Of a stretch of DNA of 64,000 nucleotides, positions 48,647-60,033 are shown one piece after another. The notes under the pieces were generated by a model that made no database searches, was not told where the DNA came from, and saw nothing but the letters and a program-made list of their open reading frames with translations. Location of the stretch: positions 1,364,001 through 1,428,000 of the forward strand of contig NZ_CP080437.1 of NCBI RefSeq assembly GCF_021216655.1, given 5' to 3'. Every line of letters starts with the position of its first letter. Within the stretch, counting starts at the first letter, position 1. The position numbers and the translations under genes were made by a program. This DNA is from Clavibacter michiganensis (GTDB lineage: Bacteria > Actinomycetota > Actinomycetes > Actinomycetales > Microbacteriaceae).

Positions 48647-49108
48647 TCAGCGGTCCCCGCGCACGGGGCGCTCGTCAACGGCGCTCACGCGCGAGCGACC
48701 GCCGCGGCGGAGCCACAGCAGGCCGAGCACGGGCAGCACGAGCGGGATGAACACGTAGCCGTAGCCGTAGACCGACCAGACGCTGTCGTGCGGGAAGAGC
48801 TGGGAGTCGACGAGGCTCAGCGTGCCCACGACGAGGACGCCCACGAGCTCGAACGCGATCGTGGCGAACGCGATGCGGTACCAGCGGCGCGCGGCCTCCG
48901 GGGTGCGCGCCGGCGCGACCAGGGCGACGGTCGCGACGATGTAGACCACGGCGGCGAGCGCGGAGAGCGCGTACGCGACGGGCGCCTCGTCGAACTTGGT
49001 GAGGATCTGCGTGACCGAGCGGCCCGTCGCGGCGAGGGCGAGCAGCCCGTAGAAGAAGACCAGGACCCGTCCGAGGCCGGTCATGCGCGAGGTACGGGAG
49101 TCAGTCAT
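48647..49108 (-). CDS. 153-aa membrane protein upstream of ribF
   Basis: Four predicted helices (VLVFFYGLLALAATG, AYALSALAAVVYIVATVALV, IAFATIAFELVGVLVVGTLSLV, YGYVFIPLVLPVLGLLWL), with FPHDSVWSVYGYGY between the last two. It is a conserved actinobacterial type next to ribF; function unknown. It is tightly spaced (2 nt) to ribF. Confidence 0.82.
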   Translation of the reverse strand: MTDSRTSRMTGLGRVLVFFYGLLALAATGRSVTQILTKFDEAPVAYALSALAAVVYIVATVALVAPARTPEAARRWYRIAFATIAFELVGVLVVGTLSLVDSQLFPHDSVWSVYGYGYVFIPLVLPVLGLLWLRRGGRSRVSAVDERPVRGDR

Positions 49109-49145
49109 GGCACCTGCGATTATCCCCTACCCGAGGGAGAGGCGG

Positions 49146-49514
49146 TCACGCGGACTGGACGTTCCAGATGACGTCCATCCGGTAGACCATGATCGCGATG
49201 GCGAGGCACGAGGCCCCCAGGATGATCGTGCTCCAGCGCGTGCGCTCGACGAGCGCCCAGAGGACCGCGAGCGGCGGGATCACGAGACCGCTCAGCAGGT
49301 ACGCGTAGAACTCGATGAGGCTGCCTGACGGCGGGTTGCCCACCGAGGGCGCGACGATCGCGATGACGAGCTGCACCACGAGCAGCACCTCGACGAGCGC
49401 GGTCGGCAGCACCGTGAGGTCGCTCGGCTTCCGCCCGATCGCGCCGACGACGAGGCACAGGACGCCCGCGACGACCGCGACGGCGACCTGCGCGACCGTG
49501 AACCAGCCGATCAC
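49146..49514 (-). CDS. 122-aa membrane protein coupled to truB
   Basis: The GTG at 49514 overlaps the truB stop (GTGA). Four helices fill most of the protein (VAQVAVAVVAGVLCLVVGAIG, ALVEVLLVVQLVIAIVAP, FYAYLLSGLVIPPLAVLWAL, IILGASCLAIAIMVYRM). Function is unknown. It is probably translated together with TruB. Confidence 0.82.
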   Translation of the reverse strand: MIGWFTVAQVAVAVVAGVLCLVVGAIGRKPSDLTVLPTALVEVLLVVQLVIAIVAPSVGNPPSGSLIEFYAYLLSGLVIPPLAVLWALVERTRWSTIILGASCLAIAIMVYRMDVIWNVQSA

Positions 49515-50470
49515 GACGCGCCCCGGTCGTCGGCCGGGAAGTTGACGATGGACGTGCCGGTGCGGCCGCGGAAGCCGACCAGCCCCACGAGGCGGCCGTC
49601 GGGCGCGACCGCGGCGAGCGGATCCTCCGTCGGCGCCTCGTCAGGCGTCGTGAGCTTCTTGCCGTGCCCGAGGTCGATCGCCTCCTGCTCGGTGAGGTGC
49701 AGCACGTCGAAGAGGCGCGCGGCGGCGTCGGCCGGCGGGATGAGGCGGTCGGCGACGACCATGTCGTCGATCGACACCGCGTCGTCCACGTGGAAGGGGC
49801 CGACGCGCGTGCGGCGGAGCGCGGTGAGGTGGCCGCCGACGCCGAGCGCGCGGCCGAGGTCGCGCGCGAGCGCCCGCACGTAGGTGCCGGACGAGCAGGT
49901 GATGCGGACGTCGAGGTCGAGCTGCGCGCCGTCCTCCTCGCCCTCCTCGGCCTCCACCGCGTCGAAGCGCAGCACGTCGAACGCGGAGACGGTGACCTCG
50001 CGCGCGGCGAGCTCGACGTCCTCGCCGGCGCGGACGCGTGCGTAGGCGCGCTTGCCGTCGACCTTGATGGCACTCACGGCGCTCGGCACCTGGGAGATCG
50101 TGCCGCGGAGGGCGGCGACGGCGCGCTCCACGTCGGCGACAGCGAGGTCGCGGATCCGCCCGGGCTCGGCGCGCGAGACGACCTCGCCCTCGCGGTCGTC
50201 CGTGGTGGTGGCGCGGCCGAGGCGGATGGTCGCCAGGTACTCCTTGTCGAGGCCCACGAGGTAGGTGAGCAGCCGCGTGGAGCTGTTCACGCCGAGGATC
50301 ATGAGGCCCGTCGCCATCGGGTCGAGCGTGCCCGCGTGCCCGACCTTGCGGGTGCCGGCGAGGCGGCGCGTGCGGGCGACGAGGTCGTGGCTCGTCCACT
50401 CCCCGCGCTTGTCGATGAGGAGCAGGCCGCTCGCGGTGGAGGGCGCGGCGCGGGGGGTCGGGGTTTCCAT
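49511..50470 (-). CDS. truB: tRNA pseudouridine(55) synthase
   Basis: A 319-aa protein. Catalytic D50 lies in KVGHAGTLDPMATG, with other family motifs GLLLIDKRGEWTSHD, SAIKVDGKRAYARVRAGE and CSSGTYVRALARDLG. It forms pseudouridine 55 in the T-loop of tRNAs. A C-terminal PUA-like segment ends with GRLVGLVGF. Normally next to rbfA; here separated from it by panE, a kinase-like gene and mutY. Confidence 0.97.
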   Translation of the reverse strand: METPTPRAAPSTASGLLLIDKRGEWTSHDLVARTRRLAGTRKVGHAGTLDPMATGLMILGVNSSTRLLTYLVGLDKEYLATIRLGRATTTDDREGEVVSRAEPGRIRDLAVADVERAVAALRGTISQVPSAVSAIKVDGKRAYARVRAGEDVELAAREVTVSAFDVLRFDAVEAEEGEEDGAQLDLDVRITCSSGTYVRALARDLGRALGVGGHLTALRRTRVGPFHVDDAVSIDDMVVADRLIPPADAAARLFDVLHLTEQEAIDLGHGKKLTTPDEAPTEDPLAAVAPDGRLVGLVGFRGRTGTSIVNFPADDRGAS

Positions 50471-50556
50471 GGCCCCACCATCATGCCGTGCTCGGGCCGC
50501 CGCCCGGCTCCCTCGGAGGCGCTCGGCCTAGGATCGAGGGCGTCGGAGGAGGACGC

Positions 50557-51552
50557 GTGCGGATCGGTGTCTTGGGTGCTGGCGCGGTCGGCGGCACGCT
50601 CGCGGCGCTCCTCGAACGGGCCGGCCACGAGGTCGACGTCACCGCGCGCGGCCCGCATCTCCGGGCGATCCAGGACGGCGGCCTGCGCCTCGCCGGCGGC
50701 TACGGCGACCACGTCGCGCGCGTCGCGGCGGCCGAGCGGCTGGGCCGCCCGCCCGAGCTCGCGATCGTCGCCACCAAGATCGCCGACGCCCGCGACGCCA
50801 TGACGGAGAACGCGGGCTGGCTGCGCGGGATCCCCGTGCTCGTCGTGCAGAACGGCCTCTCCGCGATCACGATGGGCGTCGAGTGCCTGCCGCGCTCGCA
50901 GGTCGTCGGCGGGCTCGCGCTCGCGGCGACGTCGCTCACCGAGCCCGGGCTCGTCACCGTCACGTCGCCCGCCGGCATGCAGATCGGCTCAGCGGACGGC
51001 CCGGGCGGCGCCGGCGTCGCCCTCGTGCGCGAGGTCCTGGATCCCGTCATGCCGATCACGGTGGCCCCCGACTTCCGCGGCGTCCAGTGGACCAAGCTCG
51101 TCATCAACGGAATCAACGCCGTGCCGGCCGTCACCGGCCTCAGCGTGCAGGCCGTCATCGCCGAGCCCGTGCTCCGGCGCATCGTCACGCGTGCCATGCA
51201 GGAGACCGTCCGCACGGGCCTCGCGCGCGGGGTGACGTTCGGCCGCCTCGGCGGCCTCACCCACCGGCGGCTGCGGCTGTTCGCGTCGCTGCCGCTCCCC
51301 TTCGCCGAGCGCCTGCCGGTCTCGCTCGCCCGGAACATGGGGCAGGTGCCGAACCCCGGGTCGACGCTGCAGAGCATCCGCCGCAACCGCCTCACCGAGG
51401 TGGATCACCTCAACGGCGCGGTCTCGGCCCTCGCGCCCGGCGCCGGGCAGGACGCGCGCGTCAACGCCGCGCTGGTGCAGCTCGTGCACGGCGTGGAGGC
51501 CAGCGGCCGGCACATCTCCCCCGCGGAGCTCGCCCGGCTCGTGCCGCGCTGA
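50557..51552 (+). CDS. panE: 2-dehydropantoate 2-reductase
   Basis: A 331-aa protein, GTG after GGAGGAGGA. The Rossmann motif is GVLGAGAVGGTLAALL, followed by the C-terminal helical domain with WTKLVINGINAVPAVTGLSV (catalytic Lys) and the late PGSTLQSIRRNRLTEVDHLNG typical of PanE. It reduces ketopantoate to pantoate for coenzyme A. Some family members act on other 2-keto acids. Confidence 0.92.
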   Translation: MRIGVLGAGAVGGTLAALLERAGHEVDVTARGPHLRAIQDGGLRLAGGYGDHVARVAAAERLGRPPELAIVATKIADARDAMTENAGWLRGIPVLVVQNGLSAITMGVECLPRSQVVGGLALAATSLTEPGLVTVTSPAGMQIGSADGPGGAGVALVREVLDPVMPITVAPDFRGVQWTKLVINGINAVPAVTGLSVQAVIAEPVLRRIVTRAMQETVRTGLARGVTFGRLGGLTHRRLRLFASLPLPFAERLPVSLARNMGQVPNPGSTLQSIRRNRLTEVDHLNGAVSALAPGAGQDARVNAALVQLVHGVEASGRHISPAELARLVPR

Positions 51553-51601
51553 TCCCCGCCCCCGGTCCGTCGGCGGGCGAGCGGCTCGGCGCCGCGAGGC
51601 C

Positions 51602-52168
51602 TCAGCAGCTGTCGGCGAAGACGCGGCGCGGCAGGTCGGGGTCGGTTACGTCCACGATCATGGTCGCCGCCCGTCGCGGGTTGACCTGCCGGATGTAGCG
51701 CGCGTGCGCCTCCTGCGCGGCGGATCCGGCGTCACCGCCCGAGGTCGCGAGCGGCTCGTCGGGCAGCAGCAGGTAGACGACCGCGTTCCAGAGGCCGCGG
51801 AGCTCCGGGATCTGCAGGGCGTCGCCCGCGACGATGAGCACGGCGTCGGCGGGGGCGTCCGTCACGACGTCGCCGTCCGGCCGCAGCGCGAATCCGCCGC
51901 CGGCCTTCCGGAACGGCCGGACCAGCGCGTCGCGGAGGGCGTCCGCGTCGGGAGTGCCGCCGTCGGACGCGAAGTCCGCCGCCGTGGCGACGTACGCCCC
52001 GCGGCCGTCCGCGCGCAGCACGTCCGCGAGGTCGTGCGCGAACGCGCTCGGGTCCGCGAGCGGCCCGCCGTCGACCGCGAGGAACGCGCGCCCATGGCCG
52101 TAGTTGTGGAGGAACTCGTCCGCGAGCGAGGCGAGGACCTCGGCGCGGGAGGCGCGGTACAGGGGCAT
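51602..52168 (-). CDS. Uridine-kinase-like P-loop protein with lost Walker A motif
   Basis: A 188-aa protein. It begins like small actinobacterial nucleoside-kinase-like proteins (YGHGRAFLAVDGGPLADPSAFAHDLADVL), where a GxxGxGK(S/T) loop is expected after VDG. Here it reads GGPLADPS, with no Lys. Late VLIVAGDALQIPELRGLWNAVVYLLLP and ARYIRQVNPRRAATMIVDVTDPDLPRRVF fit the rest of the fold. Nucleotide phosphorylation is therefore doubtful; it may be a binding or regulatory relic. It is antisense-oriented between panE and mutY. Confidence 0.72.
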   Translation of the reverse strand: MPLYRASRAEVLASLADEFLHNYGHGRAFLAVDGGPLADPSAFAHDLADVLRADGRGAYVATAADFASDGGTPDADALRDALVRPFRKAGGGFALRPDGDVVTDAPADAVLIVAGDALQIPELRGLWNAVVYLLLPDEPLATSGGDAGSAAQEAHARYIRQVNPRRAATMIVDVTDPDLPRRVFADSC

Positions 52169-52206
52169 GCGCCGAGCCTAGGCTCATCGTCTCGTACGCT
52201 GGCCGG

Positions 52207-53085
52207 ATGCCGGAGACCGCCCTCGCCCGAGACGTGAACGCGTGGTTCCGGGAGAACGCGCGCGACCTGCCGTGGCGGCGCGAGGGGTTCGGGTCCTGGG
52301 GCATCCTCGTCAGCGAGTTCATGCTGCAGCAGACGCCCGTGGTCCGCGTCATACCGCGGCTCGAGGAGTGGCTCGCGCGCTGGCCCGTGCCCGAGGCCCT
52401 CGCCTCGACGCCCGCCAGCGAGGCCGTCCGCGCGTGGGGCCGGCTGGGCTACCCGCGGCGCGCGCTGAACCTGCACGCGTGCGCGGTGGCGATCGTCGAG
52501 CGGCACGGCGGCGAGGTGCCCCAGGACGTGGATGCCCTGCTCGACCTCCCCGGCGTCGGCCCGTACACGGCACGCGCGGTGGCGGCGTTCGCGTTCGGCC
52601 ATCGGCACCCCGTGGTCGACATCAACGTGCGGCGGGTCCTCGCACGCGCGATCGCCGGCCAGGGCGACCCCGGACCGGCGCGCACGACCGTCGACCTCCA
52701 GGCGATGGAGGCGCAGCTGCCCGACGACGTCGCGGAGGCGCGCGTGTTCAACGCGGGCGCGATGGAGCTCGGAGCGGTGATCTGCACGGCCCGCGCGCCG
52801 CGCTGCGACGACTGCCCGGTCCGCGACCTGTGCGCCTGGCGCGCCGCGGGGTACCCGGCCTACGACGGGCCGGCGCGCGTGGTGCAGAAGCGGTTCGAGG
52901 GATCCGACCGCCAGGTGCGCGGCCTCCTCCTCGCCGAGCTGCGGTCGAGCCACTCCCCCGTGAGCGCGGCCGACCTCGCGACCGCGTGGCCGGAGCCCGT
53001 GCAGCGCGGGCGCGCGCTCGACGGGCTGCTCGCCGACGGGCTCGCGGTGCGCCAGCCCGACGGCACGTACGCCCTGCCGAGCTGA
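52207..53085 (+). CDS. mutY: A/G-specific adenine glycosylase
   Basis: A 292-aa protein. The HhH-GPD glycosylase core includes the catalytic Glu in VSEFMLQQTPV, the hairpin LPGVGPYTARAVAAFAFG, the catalytic Asp in VVDINVRRVL and a four-Cys iron-sulfur cluster (CTARAPRCDDCPVRDLC). It removes adenine opposite 8-oxoguanine. It is about 60 aa shorter than E. coli MutY: the C-terminal NUDIX-like 8-oxoG-recognition domain seems reduced to a winged-helix-like remnant. Confidence 0.94.
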   Translation: MPETALARDVNAWFRENARDLPWRREGFGSWGILVSEFMLQQTPVVRVIPRLEEWLARWPVPEALASTPASEAVRAWGRLGYPRRALNLHACAVAIVERHGGEVPQDVDALLDLPGVGPYTARAVAAFAFGHRHPVVDINVRRVLARAIAGQGDPGPARTTVDLQAMEAQLPDDVAEARVFNAGAMELGAVICTARAPRCDDCPVRDLCAWRAAGYPAYDGPARVVQKRFEGSDRQVRGLLLAELRSSHSPVSAADLATAWPEPVQRGRALDGLLADGLAVRQPDGTYALPS

Positions 53086-53129
53086 CGCGCGGCGGCCGGC
53101 GCGCGGAGGCGGCCGGCCGACGCGGTGGC

Positions 53130-53630
53130 TCAGTGCGCGGGCTCGTACCCGGGCGCCGAGCGATCGATGTCGTCGCCGTCCTCGTCGTCCTCGTCCTCGT
53201 CCTCCCCGATCACGCGGGGCTTGACGTACGGGTCCTCGTCGCCCGCGTAGACGCCGGACTTCGCCTGCGCCTGCACGTCCGCGTCGCGGCGACGCGCCTC
53301 CTCCAGGAGGGCGTCGATCGCGGCCGCGTTCTCGGGCACGCCGTCGAGGATGAACTCGAGCGACGGCGTGAGGCGCGCGGTGATGTTCTTGCCCACCTCG
53401 CTGCGGAGCATGCCGGTGGCGGACTTGAGGGCGGCTGCCGTGTCGGCGCGCTCCTCGTCGGTGCCGTAGACCGTGTAGAAGATGCTGGCGTGCTGCAGGT
53501 CGCCCGTGACGCGCACGTCGGTCACGGTCACGAAGCCGAGCCGCGGGTCCTTGATGCCCCGGTCGAGCTTGCGCGCGACGATCTCCTTGATGCGGTCGGC
53601 CATCTTCCTGGCCCTCGCGTGATCGACCAT
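53130..53630 (-). CDS. rbfA: Ribosome-binding factor A
   Basis: A 166-aa protein. The KH-type core (about 1-120) has ARKMADRIKEIVARKLDRGIKDPRLGFVTVTDVRVTGDLQHASIFYTV. The C-terminal 45 residues are an acidic tail (EDEDEDDEDGDDID). RbfA matures the 30S subunit at 16S helix 1. It follows infB after a hairpin and a tandem repeat. Confidence 0.96.
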   Translation of the reverse strand: MVDHARARKMADRIKEIVARKLDRGIKDPRLGFVTVTDVRVTGDLQHASIFYTVYGTDEERADTAAALKSATGMLRSEVGKNITARLTPSLEFILDGVPENAAAIDALLEEARRRDADVQAQAKSGVYAGDEDPYVKPRVIGEDEDEDDEDGDDIDRSAPGYEPAH

Positions 53631-53681
53631 GGTCGACGTCCTTCCGTGACGCTGCTCGCCGGGCGTGCTCGTCCGGCTGGA

Positions 53682-53806
53682 GTGCTGGTGCCCCGCGGGT
53701 TGCGGGTACGGCCGGACGTGAGCGCCCGGCTCGTGCTGGTGCCCCGCTGGTTGCGGGTACGGCCGGACGTGAGCGCCCGGCTCGTGCTGGTGCCCCGCGG
53801 GTGGCG
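53682..53806. repeat. 51-bp tandem repeat between infB and rbfA (about 2.4 copies)
   Basis: Units start at 53682, 53733 and 53784 (GTGCTGGTGCCCCGC...). The first two full copies differ at only one or two positions (CGCGGGTTG versus CGCTGGTTG); the third is partial. The period, 51 nt, is 17 codons, but the stretch is non-coding. The repeat lies on the transcribed intergenic RNA between infB and rbfA, and each unit can form a short GCCGG/CCGGC hairpin. Confidence 0.9.
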
Positions 53807-53815
53807 GGACGGTGA

Positions 53816-53847
53816 GGGCCCCGCTCCCCAGACGGGGAGCGGGGCCC
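53816..53847 (-). terminator. Hairpin just after infB
   Basis: A 14-bp perfect stem (53816-53829/53834-53847) with a 4-nt loop starts 13 nt after the infB stop on the minus strand. It is an intrinsic-type terminator or attenuator that would lower rbfA transcription, or a transcript-end stabiliser. Confidence 0.75.
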
Positions 53848-53860
53848 GGATCGGCCGGGG

Positions 53861-56695
<2,835 letters not shown>

Positions 56696-56791
56696 TGTTC
56701 TCCTGTCTGGGGGTCCTCTCCCAGGCAGGAGGGGACCGCTAGTGCTGGACGGATCTCATTTCGAGCCGCTCATTAGTTGTCCATGTGCCGT

Positions 56792-57085
56792 TCAGCCTGT
56801 TCTCTCGGATGCTCGCGCGCTCGGCTGGGCCGCGAGCCGCTCTCGTATTCCCCCAAGAGCTGCGGGGTCGAGCGCCGCGTCGCTCCGCAGGGCCCGCCCG
56901 AAGGCACGCCGCGCGATCGCTCTGTCGATGCACTCGATGGTCGGATGGATCCACGCGCCCCTGCCGACCATCACCGCGCGCTCGTCGACGACGAGGGAGC
57001 TGGTGGGGGGATCGGCGACGATCCGCAGTAGCGCGGACCTCGGGGCACGCCGACGACAGCCGACGCACGTTCTTACCGGATCCAT
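56792..57085 (-). CDS. ylxR: YlxR family RNA-binding/regulatory protein
   Basis: A 97-aa protein with the family signature RTCVGCRRRAPRSALLRIV near the start and GRGAWIHPTIECIDRAI. YlxR is a small nucleoid- or RNA-binding protein encoded between nusA and infB in most Gram-positive bacteria, exactly as here. Confidence 0.95.
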   Translation of the reverse strand: MDPVRTCVGCRRRAPRSALLRIVADPPTSSLVVDERAVMVGRGAWIHPTIECIDRAIARRAFGRALRSDAALDPAALGGIRERLAAQPSARASERTG

Positions 57086-57135
57086 ACTACCCCCTCCGTC
57101 CGGCGGCGGGGAGGCCGGGTCGCGGCGGGCGGCGC

Positions 57136-58143
57136 TCAGTCGTCGCCCTCGAGGATCGAGTCGGGCTGGATGTCGATCTTCGCGCCCGTGAGCTTGGCGG
57201 CGAGGCGGGCGTTCTGGCCCTCCTTGCCGATGGCGAGCGACAGCTGGTAGTCCGGCACGAGCGCGCGGACGGCCTTGGTCGCCTGGTCGATGACGAACGA
57301 GCTCGTCACGCGGGCGGGCGACAGCGCGTTGCCGACGAACACGGGCAGCGACTCGGAGTAGTCGACGATGTCGATCTTCTCGTCGTTGAGCTCCGCCGTG
57401 ACCGCGCGGACGCGCTGCCCCAGCTCGCCGATGCAGGCGCCCTTGGCGTTGATGCCGGGCTCGGTGGCGCGCACCGCCATCTTGGTGCGGTGGCCGGCCT
57501 CGCGGGCGAGCGACACGATCTCGACGAGCCCCTGCGCGATCTCCGGCACCTCGAGCGCGAACAGCTTCCGGACGAGGGACGGGTGGGTTCGCGAGACCGT
57601 GATCTGCGGGCCCTTGGCGCCGCGGGAGACGCTCGTGACGTAGACGCGCAGGCGCGAGCCGTGAACGTACTTCTCGCCGGGCACCTGCTCCTCGGGCGGC
57701 AGGATCGCCTCGATGGTGCCGAGGTCGACGTGGATCATGCGCGGGTTCGGGCCCTGCTGGACGACGCCCGCGACGATGTCGCCCTCGCGGCCCTTGAACT
57801 CGCCGAGGATGCGGTCGTCGCCGATGTCGCGCAGGCGCTGGTTGATGACCTGCTTGGCGGCGAACGCGGCGATGCGGCCGAAGTCGCTCGGGCTGTCCTC
57901 GGACTCGCCGATGACGAGGCCGTCCTCGTCGAGCTCGGGGACGTGCACGGAGACGTGGCCGGTCTTGCGGTCCAGGTGCACGCGGGCGGGGGGCACGCCG
58001 TCGGCGACGGGCTTGGCGTCCGCCTGGTCGGTGTGCTTGAGGTAGGCGGTGAGGATGGCCTGCTCGATGATCGAGACGAGCTCCTCGAACGGGATCTCGC
58101 GTTCGCGCTCCATCAGGCGCAAGACGCTCAGGTCGATGTCCAC
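57136..58143 (-). CDS. nusA: Transcription termination/antitermination factor NusA
   Basis: A 335-aa protein, GTG start after AGAGGAG. It has the N-terminal RNA-polymerase-binding domain (1-~115), the S1 domain ([24 protein letters not shown]), KH1 ([21 protein letters not shown]) and KH2 ([29 protein letters not shown]). It lacks the C-terminal acidic repeats of E. coli, as in other actinobacteria. rimP, usually just upstream, is absent; a hairpin and then proS precede it. Confidence 0.97.
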   Translation of the reverse strand: MDIDLSVLRLMEREREIPFEELVSIIEQAILTAYLKHTDQADAKPVADGVPPARVHLDRKTGHVSVHVPELDEDGLVIGESEDSPSDFGRIAAFAAKQVINQRLRDIGDDRILGEFKGREGDIVAGVVQQGPNPRMIHVDLGTIEAILPPEEQVPGEKYVHGSRLRVYVTSVSRGAKGPQITVSRTHPSLVRKLFALEVPEIAQGLVEIVSLAREAGHRTKMAVRATEPGINAKGACIGELGQRVRAVTAELNDEKIDIVDYSESLPVFVGNALSPARVTSSFVIDQATKAVRALVPDYQLSLAIGKEGQNARLAAKLTGAKIDIQPDSILEGDD

Positions 58144-58174
58144 GGTGCGACTCCTCTATTCGGTTGGAAACACT

Positions 58175-58210
58175 CGAGGCTACCCGACCGGGAGGGGTCG
58201 GGCAGCCTCG
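58175..58210 (-). terminator. Hairpin with short U run between proS and nusA
   Basis: On the minus strand a stem of about 14 pairs with one mismatch (58175-58181 and 58183-58189 with 58196-58202 and 58204-58210) is followed by AGTGTTTCC. It lies 20 nt after the proS stop and about 31 nt before the nusA GTG. It could end proS transcripts or act as an attenuator of the nusA operon. Confidence 0.7.
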
Positions 58211-58229
58211 GGTGGGGGCGCGGTGCGGA

Positions 58230-60002
58230 TCAGCGGTCGGCGGTGAGCGCGCCCACGACGTCGGCGAGCGCGACGGGCGTGCGCTCGTTCGTGCGGCGGT
58301 CCCAGAGCTCGGCCATGCCGTCGACCGCGCCGCGGCCGACGATGACGATGGTCGGCACCCCGATGAGCTCGGCGTCGCCGAACTTCACGCCGGGCGACAC
58401 CTTGGGGCGGTCGTCGAAGAGCACGTCGAGGCCCGCGGCGTCGAGCGCGTCGACGAGCTCCTCGGATGCGGAGGCGATCTCGTCACCCTTGCCGGTCATG
58501 ACCACGTGCACGTCGAACGGGCTGATGGACGCGGGCCAGAGGAGGCCGCGGCCGTCCTGCGTGGCCTCGGCGACGAGTGCGAGGTTGCGCGTGATGCCGA
58601 TGCCGTAGGAGCCCATCGTGACGGTGACGAGCTTGCCGTTCTCGTCGAGCACCTTGAGGCCGAGCGCCTCCGCGTACTTGCGGCCGAGCTCGAAGACGTG
58701 GCCGATCTCGGTGCCGCGGCCCGCGGTGATGGGGCCGGAGCCGTCGGGCGCGGGGTCGCCGTCGCGGACGTCCGCGGCCTCGACCACGCCGTCGGGCGTG
58801 AAGTCGCGGCCGGCGACGAGCGAGAGGACGTGCTTGCCGGCGACGTTGGCGCCCGTGATCCACGAGCTGCCGTCGACGACGCGGGGGTCGACCACGTAGC
58901 GCACCCTCGTGCTCGACGTGGACCCGAGCACGGGGCCCTCGGGCGACCACGGGCCGATGTAGCCCTTCACGAGGCCGGGCTGCTTGGCCAGGTCGCCCTC
59001 GGTGGCGGGCTCGACCTCTGCGGGGAAGAAGGCCACCTCGGCGCGCTTGAGGTCGATGTCGCGGTCGCCGGGGATCCCCACGACGACGAGCTCGCGCGTG
59101 CCGTCGAGGTGGGTGAGCGCGAGCACGATGTTCTTCAGGGTGTCGGCGGCGGTCCATGCGCGGCCGTCCTCGCGGGGCTCGCGGGCGTTCGCGAGGTCGA
59201 CGAGGGTGGCGATGGTGGGGGTGTCCGGCGAGTCGAAGACGCGCGCGGCGGACTGGCCCTCGATGGGGATCGACTCGGGCACGAGCGTGGTGAACGCCTC
59301 GACGTTGGCCGCGTAGCCGCCGGGGCTGCGCACGAAGGTGTCCTCGCCGATGGGCGTGGGGTGCAGGAACTCCTCGCTCTTGGACCCGCCCATGGCGCCG
59401 GCGTCCGCGGCGACGATGACGTACTCGAGGCCGAGGCGCTGGAAGATCCGCTCGTAGGCGTCGCGCTGGGCCTGGTAGCTGACGGCGAGGCCGGCGTCGG
59501 TGTGGTCGAAGGAGTAGGCGTCCTTCATCGTGAACTCGCGGCCGCGGAGGATGCCGGCGCGGGGACGGGCCTCGTCGCGGTACTTGTCCTGGATCTGGTA
59601 GATCGACAGGGGCAGGTCCTTGTACGAGGAGTAGAGGTCCTTCACGAGCAGCGCGAAGAACTCCTCGTGCGTGGGCGCGAGCACCATGGGCGCGCGCTTG
59701 CGGTCCTCGAGGCGGAACATCCCGGGGCCGTACTCGTCGTAGCGGCCCGTGGCCTGGTACGGCTCGGCGGGCAGCAGCGCGGGGAAGTGCACCTCCTGGG
59801 CGCCGATGCGCTCCATCTCCTCGCGGACGATGGCCTCCACCTTGTTCTTGACCCGGAGGCCGAGCGGCAGCCAGGCGAAGATGCCGGGGGCCTGGCGGCG
59901 GATGTAGCCCGCGCGCACGAGGAGGCGGTGGCTGGCGACCTCGGCGTCGACGGGGTCTTCCCTGAGGGTGCGGACGAAGAGCTTGGAGAGGCGTGTGGAC
60001 AC
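58230..60002 (-). CDS. proS: Prolyl-tRNA synthetase
   Basis: A 590-aa class II synthetase of the bacterial type. Motif regions are visible: [21 protein letters not shown] (start), motif 2 [26 protein letters not shown], the editing insert in the middle (about 220-400), and the late [26 protein letters not shown] and anticodon-binding domain. It charges tRNA-Pro. It lies 31 nt downstream of oleD in the same direction. Confidence 0.98.
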   Translation of the reverse strand: MSTRLSKLFVRTLREDPVDAEVASHRLLVRAGYIRRQAPGIFAWLPLGLRVKNKVEAIVREEMERIGAQEVHFPALLPAEPYQATGRYDEYGPGMFRLEDRKRAPMVLAPTHEEFFALLVKDLYSSYKDLPLSIYQIQDKYRDEARPRAGILRGREFTMKDAYSFDHTDAGLAVSYQAQRDAYERIFQRLGLEYVIVAADAGAMGGSKSEEFLHPTPIGEDTFVRSPGGYAANVEAFTTLVPESIPIEGQSAARVFDSPDTPTIATLVDLANAREPREDGRAWTAADTLKNIVLALTHLDGTRELVVVGIPGDRDIDLKRAEVAFFPAEVEPATEGDLAKQPGLVKGYIGPWSPEGPVLGSTSSTRVRYVVDPRVVDGSSWITGANVAGKHVLSLVAGRDFTPDGVVEAADVRDGDPAPDGSGPITAGRGTEIGHVFELGRKYAEALGLKVLDENGKLVTVTMGSYGIGITRNLALVAEATQDGRGLLWPASISPFDVHVVMTGKGDEIASASEELVDALDAAGLDVLFDDRPKVSPGVKFGDAELIGVPTIVIVGRGAVDGMAELWDRRTNERTPVALADVVGALTADR

Positions 60003-60033
60003 CGGATCAGCCTAGCGATCCGCCCGGCCCCGC

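Noticed and set aside
48647..49514. The two membrane proteins near truB and ribF as secretion or toxin systems
   Set aside because: They are of the small conserved membrane type, tightly coupled to housekeeping genes, without toxin or transporter motifs.
53641..53860. The 51-bp repeat as part of a CRISPR array
   Set aside because: The units are contiguous without variable spacers, and no cas genes are near.
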